From DASWJZ01 sp963792885 (GTDB lineage Bacteria > Pseudomonadota > Alphaproteobacteria > Rhizobiales > Afifellaceae): a stretch of 64,000 bases of DNA. The stretch's first letter is position 1, and each line of letters starts with the position of its first letter. The position numbers and the translations under genes were made by a program. Where the stretch lies: the NCBI GenBank assembly GCA_963792885.1, contig CAWBXX010000003.1, forward strand, positions 496,001-560,000. Reading direction: 5' to 3'. Below, in pieces: positions 44,705 through 54,161 of the stretch. A model generated the notes under the pieces. It was not told where the DNA came from, did no database searches, and worked only from the letters and a program-made list of their open reading frames with translations.

Positions 44705-45460
44705 ATGAAGCGACGCGGAGCAAGAGGCAGCGGCGCCCCGACGGGCAGGCCGGCAAGCGACGGGACCGTCATCTACGGCTGGCACAGCGCGCTCGCCGCG
44801 CTCAAAAACCCGCGCCGCCATGTACGCAAGGTGCTGGCCACGCGAAACGCGCTCGCGCGGCTCGCCGAAGCCGGCATCGCCGGCCTCTCCCAACCCGTCG
44901 ATGCACGTGACATCGAGCGCCTGACCGGCGCTGGCGCCGTACATCAGGGGATCGCGCTCTCGCCGACCCTCTCCCCGAGCCTGACATCTCAGACCTTGAG
45001 GATGCGAAGCTCGTCGTCGTGCTCGACCAGGTCACCGATCCGCACAACGTCGGCGCGATCCTGCGCTCCGCAGCCGCCTTCGGCGCCGACGCCGTGCTCC
45101 TGACCGAGCGCCACGGGCCGGAGGATTTCGGGCGTGCTCGCCAAATCCGCCTCGGGCGGACTCGAACATGTCGCGCTGATTCGCGTGAAGAACCTCGCCC
45201 GCGCTCTCGAAGAGCTCGGCGCTCTCGGTTTCTTCCGGATCGGCCTCGACAGCGAGCACGCCGTACCGCTCGAATCCGTCGACGCCGGCGCGAAGGCCGC
45301 CATCGTGCTCGGCGCGGAGGGAAAGGGCCTTCGCCGCCTGACGCGCGAGAAATGCGATGTCCTCGCCCGCATCGACATGCCCGGCGCGATCGCAAGCCTC
45401 AACGTCTCGAACGCAGCCGCGGTCGCCCTCTACTCGCTAAAGAATCGCGTGTCCTCTTAA
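44705..45460 (+). CDS. rlmB: 23S rRNA (guanosine-2'-O-)-methyltransferase RlmB / TrmH-SpoU family, two frameshifts
   Basis: SPOUT-type methyltransferase with an N-terminal substrate-binding domain (VIYGWHSALAALKNPRRHVR) and a knotted catalytic domain: VVLDQVTDPHNVGAILRSAA (motif 1), FRIGLDSEHAV, VLGAEGKGLRRLTREKCDVL (motif 2) and IPGAIASLNVS-like MPGAIASLNVSNAAAVALY (motif 3). The frame drops one base near 44955 and gains one near 45126, returning to the original frame, so the net length is normal (~251 residues). ATG 44705 matches relatives. Both breaks look like consensus errors. Gm2251 specificity is inferred from the family. Confidence 0.88.
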
Positions 45461-45464
45461 CCCG

Positions 45465-46146
45465 ATGGCAACCATAAAAGAGCAGTCTGCTGCCAGTTGG
45501 GTGACCAGTACGGGTTCTGCCGACATGGATGCGGTTTCCAGCCAGCGGCAAGACGTTGAGACCATCAAGTCGGTGACTCTCGCCGACCTTCAGTTTGGTC
45601 GCCCCTCTCCCTTCGACCGGATCACCGGCCTCGCCAAGACGGCGTTGATGCTGTGGGGCGCTCTCTCTTTCGGCGCAGGGACGGGCGCCGTAATGTATTA
45701 CTTCGCCGGCGTCGCGAGCGGCCCCGTGCTCGTCTCCGAGACGCAGGCCTCCGATACGATCGTGGCGGAGGCCGTTGACGAGCGCGATCCTTCGCTTGCC
45801 GAGATCCCACCGCATCTCGACGACTACCTCCACTCCACGCCCGAAGCCCTGGTCGAGCCTCCGGCGCCCGCGGTCGCAGCGCGGCTGCCGCGTCCGCGCC
45901 CTGACGAGCCCGTCATCACCGGAAGCATCGAGCCTGTGAAGGACGCGCGCGCGGAGTACATCGATCCCCGCGAGGCGCGCCCGCAATATGCGGGTCCGTG
46001 CGAGGCTCTGCAGGCGCTAGGCGCGCGCTTCATCTTCGGCTTGCGGTGCGGTCGCCAAACGCCGCGCCTATCCGCCGGCGCCCCAGCCCCTCTCCTATTA
46101 TCCGGCTTCCCCGACGCCGTATCAGCCGCCGCACATGGTGCGTTAG
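45465..46146 (+). CDS. Hypothetical membrane-anchored protein, one-base frameshift near 46042
   Basis: Unrecognised. About 70 polar N-terminal residues, one membrane segment (TALMLWGALSFGAGTGAVMYYFAG) near residues 60-85, then a Pro/Glu-rich periplasmic tail. After ALGARFIFGL the most natural continuation is in the next frame, AVAKRRAYPPAPQPLSYYPA, ending PPHMVR with TAG at 46144-46146. The span is 682 bases, one over a multiple of three, consistent with one extra base. It follows rlmB by four bases and is convergent with the BA14K gene. Confidence 0.6.
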
Positions 46147-46156
46147 GCGACGGCGG

Positions 46157-46586
46157 CTATCGGCAGCGGCGTGTCACGCCGCCATAGGTCGTATAGGTGC
46201 CGGTCGAGGGCTCGAAGCTCCGATATCTCTCCGCGCAATAGGCGTACCACTGCGCGGAGAAGGGTGTCGGCGTATTCCATGAGCGGCGCAAGCGGTATCG
46301 GCTGCACGATCTCCGGACGATCCGTAACGACGCCGTGCTGCATCGGCGGCGGCGGCCGGAAGCCCTTCTGGAGGCCCGAATAAGGCAGGTAGGACCGCAT
46401 CTCCAGGCGCTCACCGCGGCCGATGACACCCGGAGGTGTGTAGGGCTCCGGGGCGGTGAAGGGCGGCGGGATCAAGTTCGGATCCGTGATCGTGTTCTGA
46501 TGCTTTTCGAACGCCACGGCCGGCGCGCCCGCTCCGCAAACGGTGAGCGTCAGAACGACTGCTGCGATCGGGGCGATCCTTCTCAT
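46157..46586 (-). CDS. BA14K family protein, one-base frameshift near 46262
   Basis: Secreted small protein of the BA14K family (Brucella 14-kDa immunoreactive protein and relatives), found mainly in Hyphomicrobiales. ATG 46586 opens a signal peptide (MRRIAPIAAVVLTLTVCGAG APAVA), then a proline-rich middle. The conserved C-terminal BA14K motif is in the next frame: QWYAYCAERYRSFEPSTGTY followed by GGVTRRC. One extra C in a CCC run near 46262 restores it; the span of 430 bases is one over a multiple of three. Proposed lectin-like or envelope role is not proven. Confidence 0.8.
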
Positions 46587-46808
46587 CTTCGCTCTCTTGC
46601 AGGCTCAGCGCGGCCGAAGGCGCATTCCTGCGCTCACCTCTCGATACGCCCTTCGCGCCGCGAAGGTTTCGTAACGCCCATGCACTATCGCCATATTGGG
46701 TCCGAAGCCGAAATTGCGATACCCCCGGACGAGCGCACGGCGCTGGACAGACGCCCGACGCTGCCGTAACCCGCCGACGGATTTCGCGATCGCTGAAGTC
46801 CCGCGCAG

Positions 46809-46884
<76 letters not shown>

Positions 46885-47212
46885 ATAATTTCAACTGGTT
46901 ACCGCCATTCGCAGGCACTAGGCGCCGGTTCAGTAAGCACATAGTAAGCGCGCTGGCACCTTTTCGACTAGTTCCCGACCACCCGACCTTCTCGAAAAAC
47001 CGGCATCGGTGATTATAGGTGCGCCGAACTCGGGGCAAAAATTGTGCGCTGCAGCGTGCGACGGCGGCCTTGAGGCCCGGTTAAGTAAATTTTCGCGAGA
47101 GATTCTTGAAACCGATTCGGGAATCAGCATTATCTGCGTAGGCATCGCCTACGAGGTCACCGTGGTTGTGGCCGACACAAAGCCCGAGGAGGAAACTGCG
47201 GCTTTCTGCTGT
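46885..47212. other. Gene-free stretch after tRNA-Thr
   Basis: About 330 bases without a supportable gene. Short frames on both strands lack ribosome sites and recognisable sequence. A+T content is visibly higher than in the housekeeping part, consistent with the left end of an inserted element. Confidence 0.5.
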
Positions 47213-48032
47213 CTAACACTTCCGAGTGACCCCCTCAAAGCAACTGTACCTGGTAGCCCGAACCGGCCACTCCTCGGGCGGTATCTGGGCCTCAATAAGC
47301 TTTCCATCCTCCTTTAAGCGCGCATAGGGACGATTGCTTTCGTGGTATCCTCCCATGCACATCGGCCAAAGATAAAGGTCAGCCAACTGTGCCATGGGAG
47401 ATGACGGTTTTTTGGGCCGAAACTCGTGAAGTGTTCTTGAGAGTTCGGTGGCAGTGGAGCGGCGCGTATTTCCTGACGTGTCGCTAGCAAAAGGCATCCC
47501 CTTGCAACGCAGATCGGCATAGTCCTCGCGCAGAATCCGTCCTCCCGTTTGTTGCATCTCGATGGCATGACGCGAAGCTTGTGCCCAAGCGTTCTTGCAT
47601 GCTTCGCCGCGCGCTCGACTGCGACGCTAAAAGCGGTTTTGCACGAAACAGCCATCGCTGTCCCGCGTATTTCTCAGCGTACCTTTTGTCGTATCCTGGT
47701 CGGTCTATCACACACGCAAGACCCACCACTGGACAGTCTCGCATCAAGCAGCAAAGCCCTTCATAGAAACGCTCGCGTTCGTCCTGCGCGTCTTCAAGCC
47801 ACAGAAAATTCAATGTGCGACCGCGGATCTCCGATGAGTGCAGAGGGTAGGTAATGTTCCAGCGCTGACAGAACGCACCATGGCGCTCGCGAGCTTCAGA
47901 TTCATCCTCTTCTTTTAGCAGTATCCCGCCGAGCGCAAACCAGTCATAGCCGTGCTCGGGTCGTTTGCCCGGCTTCTTGTCGGGGTTACGCACTGCAGAA
48001 TCGTCGATGTAGAATTGCAGGACGTCGGCCAT
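47213..48032 (-). CDS. DUF3800 domain protein, frame broken near 47640 and 47565
   Basis: Protein of the DUF3800 family, thought to have an RNase H-like fold and common on mobile elements; function unknown. From ATG 48032 the N-terminus has FYIDDSAV (residues 7-14, the family's first acidic motif) and YPLHSSEIRG. The middle, AFSVAVERAAKHARTLGHKL, is in a second frame, and the end, EMQQTGGRILREDYADLRCK and MAQLADLYLWPMC, in a third. Net length (820 bases) is one over a multiple of three, so ~273 residues if repaired. The breaks may be errors or real decay. Confidence 0.7.
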
Positions 48033-48203
48033 TGTCGCCTCTAGTCGCAGTCCTTTAGCAGCCGCTCCACTTGAACTAGCGCGGCAGCGGCCGGCGAATG
48101 CTCGGATCGCCTATTAACGGTAAAATACGACTAAACCGATGGTTGGCGCCAAGGTACAGCACAATGGGGCTGTCGGCGTGGGGCGTAGAAGCGTCCCATA
48201 TCG

Positions 48204-49826
48204 TTGATAGGCTTCGTCGCTATTTTCGTAGGCGTCAGCCTCGCGTCATCCGCGTCCGCGGCCCTGATCCGCGTTGAGCCCGCGACCGAGACCTTTCCAG
48301 CGGTCATCAGCGTCGAGGGCGAAATCGCATTCGGCGACGAGAGGGATTTCGTGAACCAAGCGCTTGGTCTGGACAGCGCGATTGTGGTCCTAGCGAGCCC
48401 GGGCGGAAACACATTTGCCGCGATCGAGATTGGCAAGGCTATCAGGCTCAAGAACTTCGTCACCCTGGTCGACAACAATGAGGAGTGCGCTTCAGCCTGT
48501 GCGCTCATTTGGCTTGCGGGCGTCGTCCGATTCATGGGCCCAGAGGCGCAAATTGGATTTCACGCTTCTTACGAGGTTACACCCGAAGGAGAAGCGCACG
48601 TTCAAGGCGCTGCCAACGCCCTCGTCGGTGGCTACCTTACGACCCTCGGATACTCGCAAGTTCAGATTTTGCGATTCACAGATGCTGATCCCGAAAGCAT
48701 GACTTGGATGTCGCCCAGCGACTTCCGAGACATCGGCATTGATGTGCGAGTTTTGGAGCCCAGCGAGGAGCAAACCGTCCCAGACGAGGCCGCGCCATCC
48801 ACCCCAGCCTCGCCCCCTCAGCCGGCACCAGAGCCGACGCCGCTGTTCGCCATCAAAGGGTGGGTAGCGGTCGACATCAAAACGGGAGGCGCTTCGTTCC
48901 CAGGTTACGTCATTCGCCTCGTTGATCGAGACCAACATCTAAGCGGGCACATCTTTGTCGGATGCGCACCTCAAAGCGTGGGCCCCTATCTCGAATTTGA
49001 ACTGAAAGACCTGAAGCAGGAACTGGCCGGCATCACACAGGCGCACCTACCTATCTGGATTGATGAAGTGCAGCTTGACGCGGCAGTCTCAGAAGCTTCG
49101 GTGTTCTTGCTTATGGATCAATCCAACGTGGCGAAGATAGAGGAGATGTCAAACCGGTTGCTTAACCCCGGCCCTCAGACGCTCCTCATTCGAGTCAGTC
49201 CCGCAGCCAGCTTCATTATCACGCTCTACGATTGGACGTCTGACTACGCTCGGCGCTACGAGCAAGCGAGCGGAGATGCTTTCCTGAGGATGAGCGTATT
49301 CACCAGTGCCTGCGCATCGCAAACGGCGGCCGCCGGTCCTTCTATCCAGGAAACCGGAACACCTCCCGCAACTCCATCCGAAGAATCCCTGGGTCAGAGT
49401 TCTTCGCCTATGGGATCGCGAGCGCTCGTGCTCGACGGCCCCTACGGCAACGACTCCGGCTGCGCTGTCGTTGCTCAGAGTCGCGCCGCGATGACCGGAA
49501 TGCAAGACGATATGGTCATCGTCAATGGGCGATCTATTAAGGCCCTAGAGTCTGGTTGCCAGCTTCCTGCGCTACCCACTGGAGACGGCGCGCCTATGCT
49601 CGCCAACTGCAGCGGCGAAGGCGAAGAATGGACCTTGGCCGTCTCCTTCCTCGAGGTGGGCGACAGCGTTATCTATCGCGACAGCGACGGTGCTGCCGTC
49701 ACCATGCACCGATGCGACTCTGGCCGAACCGGGTTGTCCCCCCGTCCTTCATTAGCCCCGGGAGATGCGCCAGAGCGAAGCGACAATCAGACGCTCCCTA
49801 ATGGCACAGTCGTGAAGGTGCGCTGA
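48204..49826 (+). CDS. Secreted ClpP/crotonase-like serine protease (COG3904 type) with two extra domains
   Basis: A 540-residue exported protein. The N-terminus (IGFVAIFVGVSLASSASA) is a signal peptide. Residues ~30-185 resemble the ClpP-like COG3904 family, with ASPGG at 64-68 (oxyanion region), the putative nucleophile S97 in EECASACALI and H120 in IGFHASY. A Pro-rich linker (~190-213) leads to a domain of unknown type (~214-378), a second linker (~379-403) and a C-terminal module with four cysteines (420, 452, 469, 504) that could form two disulfides. The start at TTG 48204 is uncertain. The next gene overlaps by TGATG. Confidence 0.75.
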   Translation: MIGFVAIFVGVSLASSASAALIRVEPATETFPAVISVEGEIAFGDERDFVNQALGLDSAIVVLASPGGNTFAAIEIGKAIRLKNFVTLVDNNEECASACALIWLAGVVRFMGPEAQIGFHASYEVTPEGEAHVQGAANALVGGYLTTLGYSQVQILRFTDADPESMTWMSPSDFRDIGIDVRVLEPSEEQTVPDEAAPSTPASPPQPAPEPTPLFAIKGWVAVDIKTGGASFPGYVIRLVDRDQHLSGHIFVGCAPQSVGPYLEFELKDLKQELAGITQAHLPIWIDEVQLDAAVSEASVFLLMDQSNVAKIEEMSNRLLNPGPQTLLIRVSPAASFIITLYDWTSDYARRYEQASGDAFLRMSVFTSACASQTAAAGPSIQETGTPPATPSEESLGQSSSPMGSRALVLDGPYGNDSGCAVVAQSRAAMTGMQDDMVIVNGRSIKALESGCQLPALPTGDGAPMLANCSGEGEEWTLAVSFLEVGDSVIYRDSDGAAVTMHRCDSGRTGLSPRPSLAPGDAPERSDNQTLPNGTVVKVR

Positions 49827-50144
49827 TGGAACACAATCTGTCCAAAGATGATCGCGACTTCATCGCCACCTGGGCGCGGTCAATCCTCTTCAGAGTGCTC
49901 CAGGTCGGAGCCCTGATCATGGCATATTTCGGTGCCAAGGAGTGGGACCTCGTATTATCAGCTTGAGTCCCGCTGGTTTCGGAATATCCCGCTGACAATT
50001 GCGTCCTTAGGATTTCTGGTGCTTCTAGGGGCCTGTTTCGATGTGAGCAGTGCAATCAAGTTTTTTGGGAAGCGAGACACGGAGCGTATCGAGGGCCCGA
50101 TCCGACGTCGAAAACGCGCCCGGCAATCCCAGCGGAAGCCTTAG
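49826..50144 (+). CDS. Small two-helix membrane protein coupled to the ClpP-like gene, probable frameshift near 49955
   Basis: ATG 49826 shares one base with the previous stop (TGATG). The frame reads MEHNLSKDDRDFIATWARSI, one hydrophobic segment (LQVGALIMAYFGA) and stops after KEWDLVLSA. The adjacent frame carries YYQLESRWFRNIPLTIASLG with a second hydrophobic segment (FLVLLGACFDV) and a Lys/Arg-rich tail to a stop at 50142-50144. The whole span, 319 bases, is one over a multiple of three, so one extra base would give a ~105-residue protein with two helices and a basic C-terminus. No family recognised. Confidence 0.5.
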
Positions 50145-50159
50145 TGTAAGTCCTCTGCT

Positions 50160-50330
50160 CGACCGGCTATCGCCTCGGCAGATCGGCTGCGACGCTTCCA
50201 GGCGTTCCGGTTACCTTTGGGAGCGACCGGTTCGTTCCGCCGTGCATTCCGCAACGCCGCCTCCCCTTCACCGCCGGAGATTGGCACGCCGCCCCCCTTG
50301 CGCTACGGGGGGCGTCTCGTCTTCTGTCAG
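50160..50330 (-). pseudogene. Degenerate copy of the GAPKGNRNA-type small island protein
   Basis: Read on the minus strand, CQSPAVKGRRRCGMHGGT followed by a shifted NRNAWKRRSRSAEAIA resembles the intact gene at 56110-56349 (CRSPAMGNGRCRMHGGTSPG, PKGNRNAFKHGRYTTEAIA). The frame is broken after the HGGT segment and the flanks are lost. It is a remnant of the same family. Confidence 0.55.
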
Positions 50331-50586
50331 CGCTTTTCCGTTTCTTCAGGTGATCCGCCGCGAGTGCTAATCCCCCTCTAGGCGTTTGCAGAGCGGCCTT
50401 CGTCTCCGCGAATCACGATGGTTTCTGCGTCGGCCCCAACGAGGCAAAGACAGATGCACATGTCGGACCGCCTCTGTGATTTGTCTCTTTTCTACCATGG
50501 AGAAGCCCAAAGATGTTTGCGAGGTGACCTGCCTTGTCGTCCTTGTTAGGCTCGAAGCGGTCCGATCTCGCATCCCGGGAGCACAG

Positions 50587-50931
50587 ATGACCACCGAGGA
50601 CGACGTGCGAGCCGCCTCGAAAGCGTTCTACGCCGCGCTGAACCGCATGCTTGCCGGGGACGCAAGCTCGTTGACAGACATCTGGGCGCACAGCGCCGAG
50701 GCGACGACCATGCATCCGATCGGCGACCGGCAGGTCGGTTGGGACAAATTAGGGAGGTCGTTTAAGCGCGTGGCCAGGTCAAGCACCGGTGGCCACGTGG
50801 CGGCCACCGACCAGCTGTTTCGCGTGCATGGCGACACAGCATACGAAGTGGGCGTCGAGCATGCTGACTTCGCAGTAGGCGGCACGCAGCTCACCGTGAA
50901 CTCCCGCTTCACGGTGGAAGCCGCGCGGTAG
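50587..50931 (+). CDS. SnoaL-like / NTF2-fold protein, possibly truncated
   Basis: A 114-residue protein beginning MTTEDDVRAASKAFYAALNR, with the NTF2-like helix, DIWAHSAEATTMHPIGDRQV GWDKL and later GVEHADFAVGGTQLTVNSRF. It resembles SnoaL-like proteins that act as small-molecule-binding or stress proteins of unknown substrate. It stops right after RFTVEAAR, where relatives usually continue with a final strand (such as GRWLIVHHH), so the 3' end may be lost or frameshifted. ATG 50587 is chosen; the frame is open further upstream but that part is not conserved. Confidence 0.6.
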   Translation: MTTEDDVRAASKAFYAALNRMLAGDASSLTDIWAHSAEATTMHPIGDRQVGWDKLGRSFKRVARSSTGGHVAATDQLFRVHGDTAYEVGVEHADFAVGGTQLTVNSRFTVEAAR

Positions 50932-51014
50932 GCTCGCCGAACGCGAATGCGACTGACGGGCTCTGAAAGGCGCTTACGTCAGCGTCGCACGGTGAAGATC
51001 GTTACCGGGTCAGG

Positions 51015-52418
51015 GGTCACGTCCGTCAACGTGGTGTAATTTCGATGGTGGCCTGAGGAGGTCATCGGTCAGGCGGCCTTGGGTGTAATCTGGAGGGGTT
51101 GAGCCTCGACGGCGGGTGTCATGATCTCGGCCATTCCCTCGATCTGCATGTAACGGTTCTGGGTCTGCCACTCGTCGTTCTGCTCGAGGAGGACGGCGCC
51201 GACGAGGCGGACGATCGACTCCTCATTGGGGAAGATGCCGACGACGTCGGTCCGACGCTTGACCTCCTTATTGAGGCGCTCGAGCGGGTTGGTGCTGTGG
51301 AGCTTGGTGCGATGCTGCGCCGGGAAGGCGATGTAGGCGAGCACGTCATGCTCGGCCTCGTCCATGAGCGCAGCGAGCTTGGGCCAGCGGGATCGGAGCT
51401 GATCGGCAACGTGGCGCCAGGTCTGGCCAGCGCCCTCGCGATCCGGCTGAATGAAGGCTTGGCGGATTGCCGCTGCAACGACGGTGTGCTGCCCCTTCGG
51501 CACATGCGCCAGAGCATTCCTCATGAAGTGAACGCGGCAGCGTTGCCAAGTGGCGCCGACGACGCGGGTGATCGCGGCGGTGAGGCCGTCATGGGCATCG
51601 GAGATGACCAGCTTCACAGCTCTCAGGCCGCGCTTGACCAGGCTCTTCAGGAAGGTCGACCAGAAGGTCTCGGCCTCCGAGGGACCGATGCCAAGGCCGA
51701 TGATCTCGCGCCGGCCATCGGTATTGGCAGCGACGGCGATTATCGCCGCCACCGAGACGATCCGGCCGCCCTCGCGGACTTTGAGGTAGGTGGCGTCGAG
51801 CCAGAGATACGGCCATTCGCCCTCCAGTGGTCGGTCGAGGAAGGCGCGGACCCGCTCGTCGATCTCCTTGCACAGCTTGGAGACTTGGCTCTTGGAGATG
51901 CCGGCGAGCCCCATCGCCTGCACCAGATCGTCGACGCGCCGGGTCGAGACGCCACTGATCCATGCCTCTTGAATCACCGCGACCAGCGCCTTCTCGGTCG
52001 TCCGGCGGGCTTCCAGGAAGGGCGGGAAGTAACTGCCCTGGCGGAGCTTCGGGATCTTCAGCGACAGCGAGCCGAGCCGGGTGTCGAAGCTGCGCTCGCG
52101 GTAACCGTTGCGCCAGTTGAGCCGATCGGCCGAGCGTTCGTGCCGGCCGGCGCCGATCATCCCTTCAACGTCGGCTTCCATGAGAAGCTGAAGAACGCTC
52201 TCGGCAACGGACCGGAGGAAGTCGCCTTCCCCGCTCTTCTGCAGCAGCTCGCTCAGTGGCAGTCTGTCGTCGGTCATCGTGGTGTCCTCGGTTGGGATGA
52301 AGTCGGCAACTCCACCCTAACCGCCAACCGCGGTGACCACCCCAGCTCCACCATCGCCGGCAGCGGAAAATCCACCGCCGAATGCGCCGGAAATTACACC
52401 ACGTGCGAGGACGCTAAC
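51015..52418 (-). mobile_element. Complete IS256-family insertion sequence with 8-bp target duplication
   Basis: The element is ~1404 bp. Its ends form an imperfect 29-bp inverted repeat. The inner part, ACGTGGTGTAATTTC, is identical at both ends (51029-51043 and the complement of 52404-52390), and GTCC is shared nearer the tips. It is flanked by the direct repeat GGGTCAGG (51007-51014 and 52419-52426), the 8-bp duplication expected for this family. One intact transposase fills it. Confidence 0.88.
51069..52277 (-). CDS. IS256 family transposase
   Basis: Full-length 402-residue DDE transposase. Catalytic residues fit D161 (WLDATYLKV), D227 (VISDAHDGL) and E333 (NPLERLNKEVKRR). The family motif C-x2-H-x-x-R-N appears as RCRVHFMRNALAHVP. 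The frame is uninterrupted, so the element may still be active. It occupies nearly the whole insertion sequence. Confidence 0.96.
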   Translation of the reverse strand: MTDDRLPLSELLQKSGEGDFLRSVAESVLQLLMEADVEGMIGAGRHERSADRLNWRNGYRERSFDTRLGSLSLKIPKLRQGSYFPPFLEARRTTEKALVAVIQEAWISGVSTRRVDDLVQAMGLAGISKSQVSKLCKEIDERVRAFLDRPLEGEWPYLWLDATYLKVREGGRIVSVAAIIAVAANTDGRREIIGLGIGPSEAETFWSTFLKSLVKRGLRAVKLVISDAHDGLTAAITRVVGATWQRCRVHFMRNALAHVPKGQHTVVAAAIRQAFIQPDREGAGQTWRHVADQLRSRWPKLAALMDEAEHDVLAYIAFPAQHRTKLHSTNPLERLNKEVKRRTDVVGIFPNEESIVRLVGAVLLEQNDEWQTQNRYMQIEGMAEIMTPAVEAQPLQITPKAA

Positions 52419-52491
52419 GGGTCAGGAAAACCAGGACGCGCACGTCAACGCCATGGGAAGACCGGTGATCGCCTCTCCAATTACGGCGCAG

Positions 52492-53382
52492 TCACATCTG
52501 ATCAAGGGCAAGGCGGGTAACCTCCGCAGTCTCGCCTCCTGCTTCGAGGCGATCGCTCACCGTGATGAGAAGGCTGCGATCGCCCGGGTTGACGATCGTC
52601 ATCGTAGCCTTTGTATCGCCGTTGACCGGCTTCGGCCAGGTGACGGTCAGCACCACGGCATCCCCGCGCCGTCGGCCGGCAAGCTGCGCGGGTCCCATTG
52701 CCGCGCCGACGTACACGCCGGAGTAGCGGCCTGTTTGCCGATCATAGCGAATGTCGGCCCCGATCCGTCTTGAGAAGATGAAGCTGCGGCACTTACCGGA
52801 AATTGCGATCCCGCTTTCCGAAGCCTGACCGGTTAGCGTGCACCGCACGTTGTTTGGACTTTGCGTCGCGCTGCGTTGAATTTGACCGGAACCGGAGAAC
52901 GATCCCGCGAACCTACGGAGAAATTCTGCTTCTGGGGCCACAGACGCCGCCGCGCGACTGGCAGGAGGCTTTGGCGCGGCCGGCTGCCCCTTTGGCGTTC
53001 GTAACCGGCCACTGTCATCGGCTGCAGCATTGGGGCTCAACTCGACCGTGGCTGGGTCGGTCTGTGGGACCGGGTCGGAGTGCGCTGCCTCGGGAGTGAC
53101 TTCTTGGTACAGCCACGAAGCCACCTCGTCGCTCTCTCTGAAGACCGATGTCTTCCTCTGCGGGAGTGGCGGGACCGGCTCCTCCGCAACGACATCAAAC
53201 GCAGCATCAACACGGTCGTCGATCGCTGAGAGACCCTGTGCCTGCGATGATGTACACGCCATCATAGCGCTTCCAAGCGCTATGATCAGCGGCGCGAATC
53301 CCCGACACCAAGACAAGAGCGGAGCATTGTCGCTCGCTCGGGCCCGCTGCTTCGGTTCCGCCTTCGTCGCTGCTCCCATCAT
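52492..53382 (-). CDS. Exported protein of unknown function
   Basis: A 296-residue protein with a late hydrophobic signal region (APLIIALGSAMMACTSSQAQ, residues ~31-49), where MMAC might be a poor lipobox. A disordered Pro/Ala-rich middle (~55-150) is followed by a compact C-terminal domain from FLRRFAGSFSGSGQIQR to the end, with two cysteines (NVRCTLTG, SGKCRSF) and many beta strands, resembling small secreted beta-barrel domains of Hyphomicrobiales. I do not recognise the family with certainty. Confidence 0.6.
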   Translation of the reverse strand: MMGAATKAEPKQRARASDNAPLLSWCRGFAPLIIALGSAMMACTSSQAQGLSAIDDRVDAAFDVVAEEPVPPLPQRKTSVFRESDEVASWLYQEVTPEAAHSDPVPQTDPATVELSPNAAADDSGRLRTPKGQPAAPKPPASRAAASVAPEAEFLRRFAGSFSGSGQIQRSATQSPNNVRCTLTGQASESGIAISGKCRSFIFSRRIGADIRYDRQTGRYSGVYVGAAMGPAQLAGRRRGDAVVLTVTWPKPVNGDTKATMTIVNPGDRSLLITVSDRLEAGGETAEVTRLALDQM

Positions 53383-53822
53383 ACACTCCGCCCGCTGTTC
53401 CGGGCAACGCTAAGGTCGAGTGTCGCTAAGAATGCGGCAGATATTTGGGGCGGGGAGCCCGCTACGGAGGCGACGCGCGCAATCCAAATGCTCAGGGCCT
53501 TCACCTGACCGACGAAGAGTGGAGTGCTGTGCCTAAATACTTGCAGGGTCGTAAGAGGCTCAAGCGCGCATGGGTGCCGCCCCCTGCGCGCACTTCAGCA
53601 TCGACAACGTGACCTTGTCGCCGGTGCCGCTCCCGGCGTCTGCCTGGTTACTGATGACGGGGCTTGCGGGTCTTTCCTAAGGGCCAACCTTCGACGCTCG
53701 GCGTGCTGATCCTTGAAACCCGGGGCGACGGGCAGCCGAAGCCGCCACCCCCGACGATGTCCATCCGTGCCGCGCACCACAGCTCGACGCGCTGCGGCGG
53801 GCCGCAAGGTCGGATCGATCTA

Positions 53823-53846
53823 GCCCGGCACCACCGCCGGGCTTTT
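53823..53846 (+). terminator. Intrinsic terminator-like hairpin
   Basis: GCCCGGC, loop ACCACC, GCCGGGC, then TTTT on the plus strand. No convincing gene precedes it in 53383-53820; that stretch holds only short unsupported frames, so it may be a leftover of a lost gene. Confidence 0.6.
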
Positions 53847-53975
53847 GTCATCGGCTATCGGCCCATTCAAAGCTGCATATCAGTCGGTCCCACACTCCGC
53901 TTCTTGTGACGCACGCGCGTCATGTTGCGCGCTAGAATAGAGGCGTGCCGATAGTCGGCAGATATGGGGACTCGC

Positions 53976-54161
53976 ATGCCGAGCACCTGGGACGAGATGA
54001 CCGTCGATGAGAAGTTGGAGTGGCTCAAGCTGCGAATTACAACTCTCCAGACCGAAACCGCCAACGACTTTGGAACTCTGCGTCGGCGGATAGAGGCGCT
54101 GGAGAAGATTGTGCCCGCACCGACGTTGAGACAGCGAAAGCCTGATTACGCGCGCACCTGA
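53976..54161 (+). CDS. Small coiled-coil protein, 61 residues
   Basis: Unrecognised small protein starting MPSTWDEMTVDEKLEWLKLR. The regular Leu/Ile spacing in EKLEWLKLRITTLQTE and TLRRRIEALEKIV predicts a short coiled coil, ending in a basic tail. GGGGACT precedes ATG 53976; an ATG four codons upstream is the alternative. A modest level of polar helix-formers and codon use like its neighbours make it a plausible real gene. Confidence 0.5.
   Translation: MPSTWDEMTVDEKLEWLKLRITTLQTETANDFGTLRRRIEALEKIVPAPTLRQRKPDYART

Noticed and set aside
50386..50931. A longer start for the SnoaL-like protein
   Set aside because: The extra 67 residues are Arg/Cys-rich and unlike any NTF2 family member; MTTEDD at 50587 matches the family start.
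53524..53909. Short frames as genes in 53383-53960
   Set aside because: None has a ribosome site, recognisable sequence or helix/strand pattern; the stretch is treated as gene-poor.
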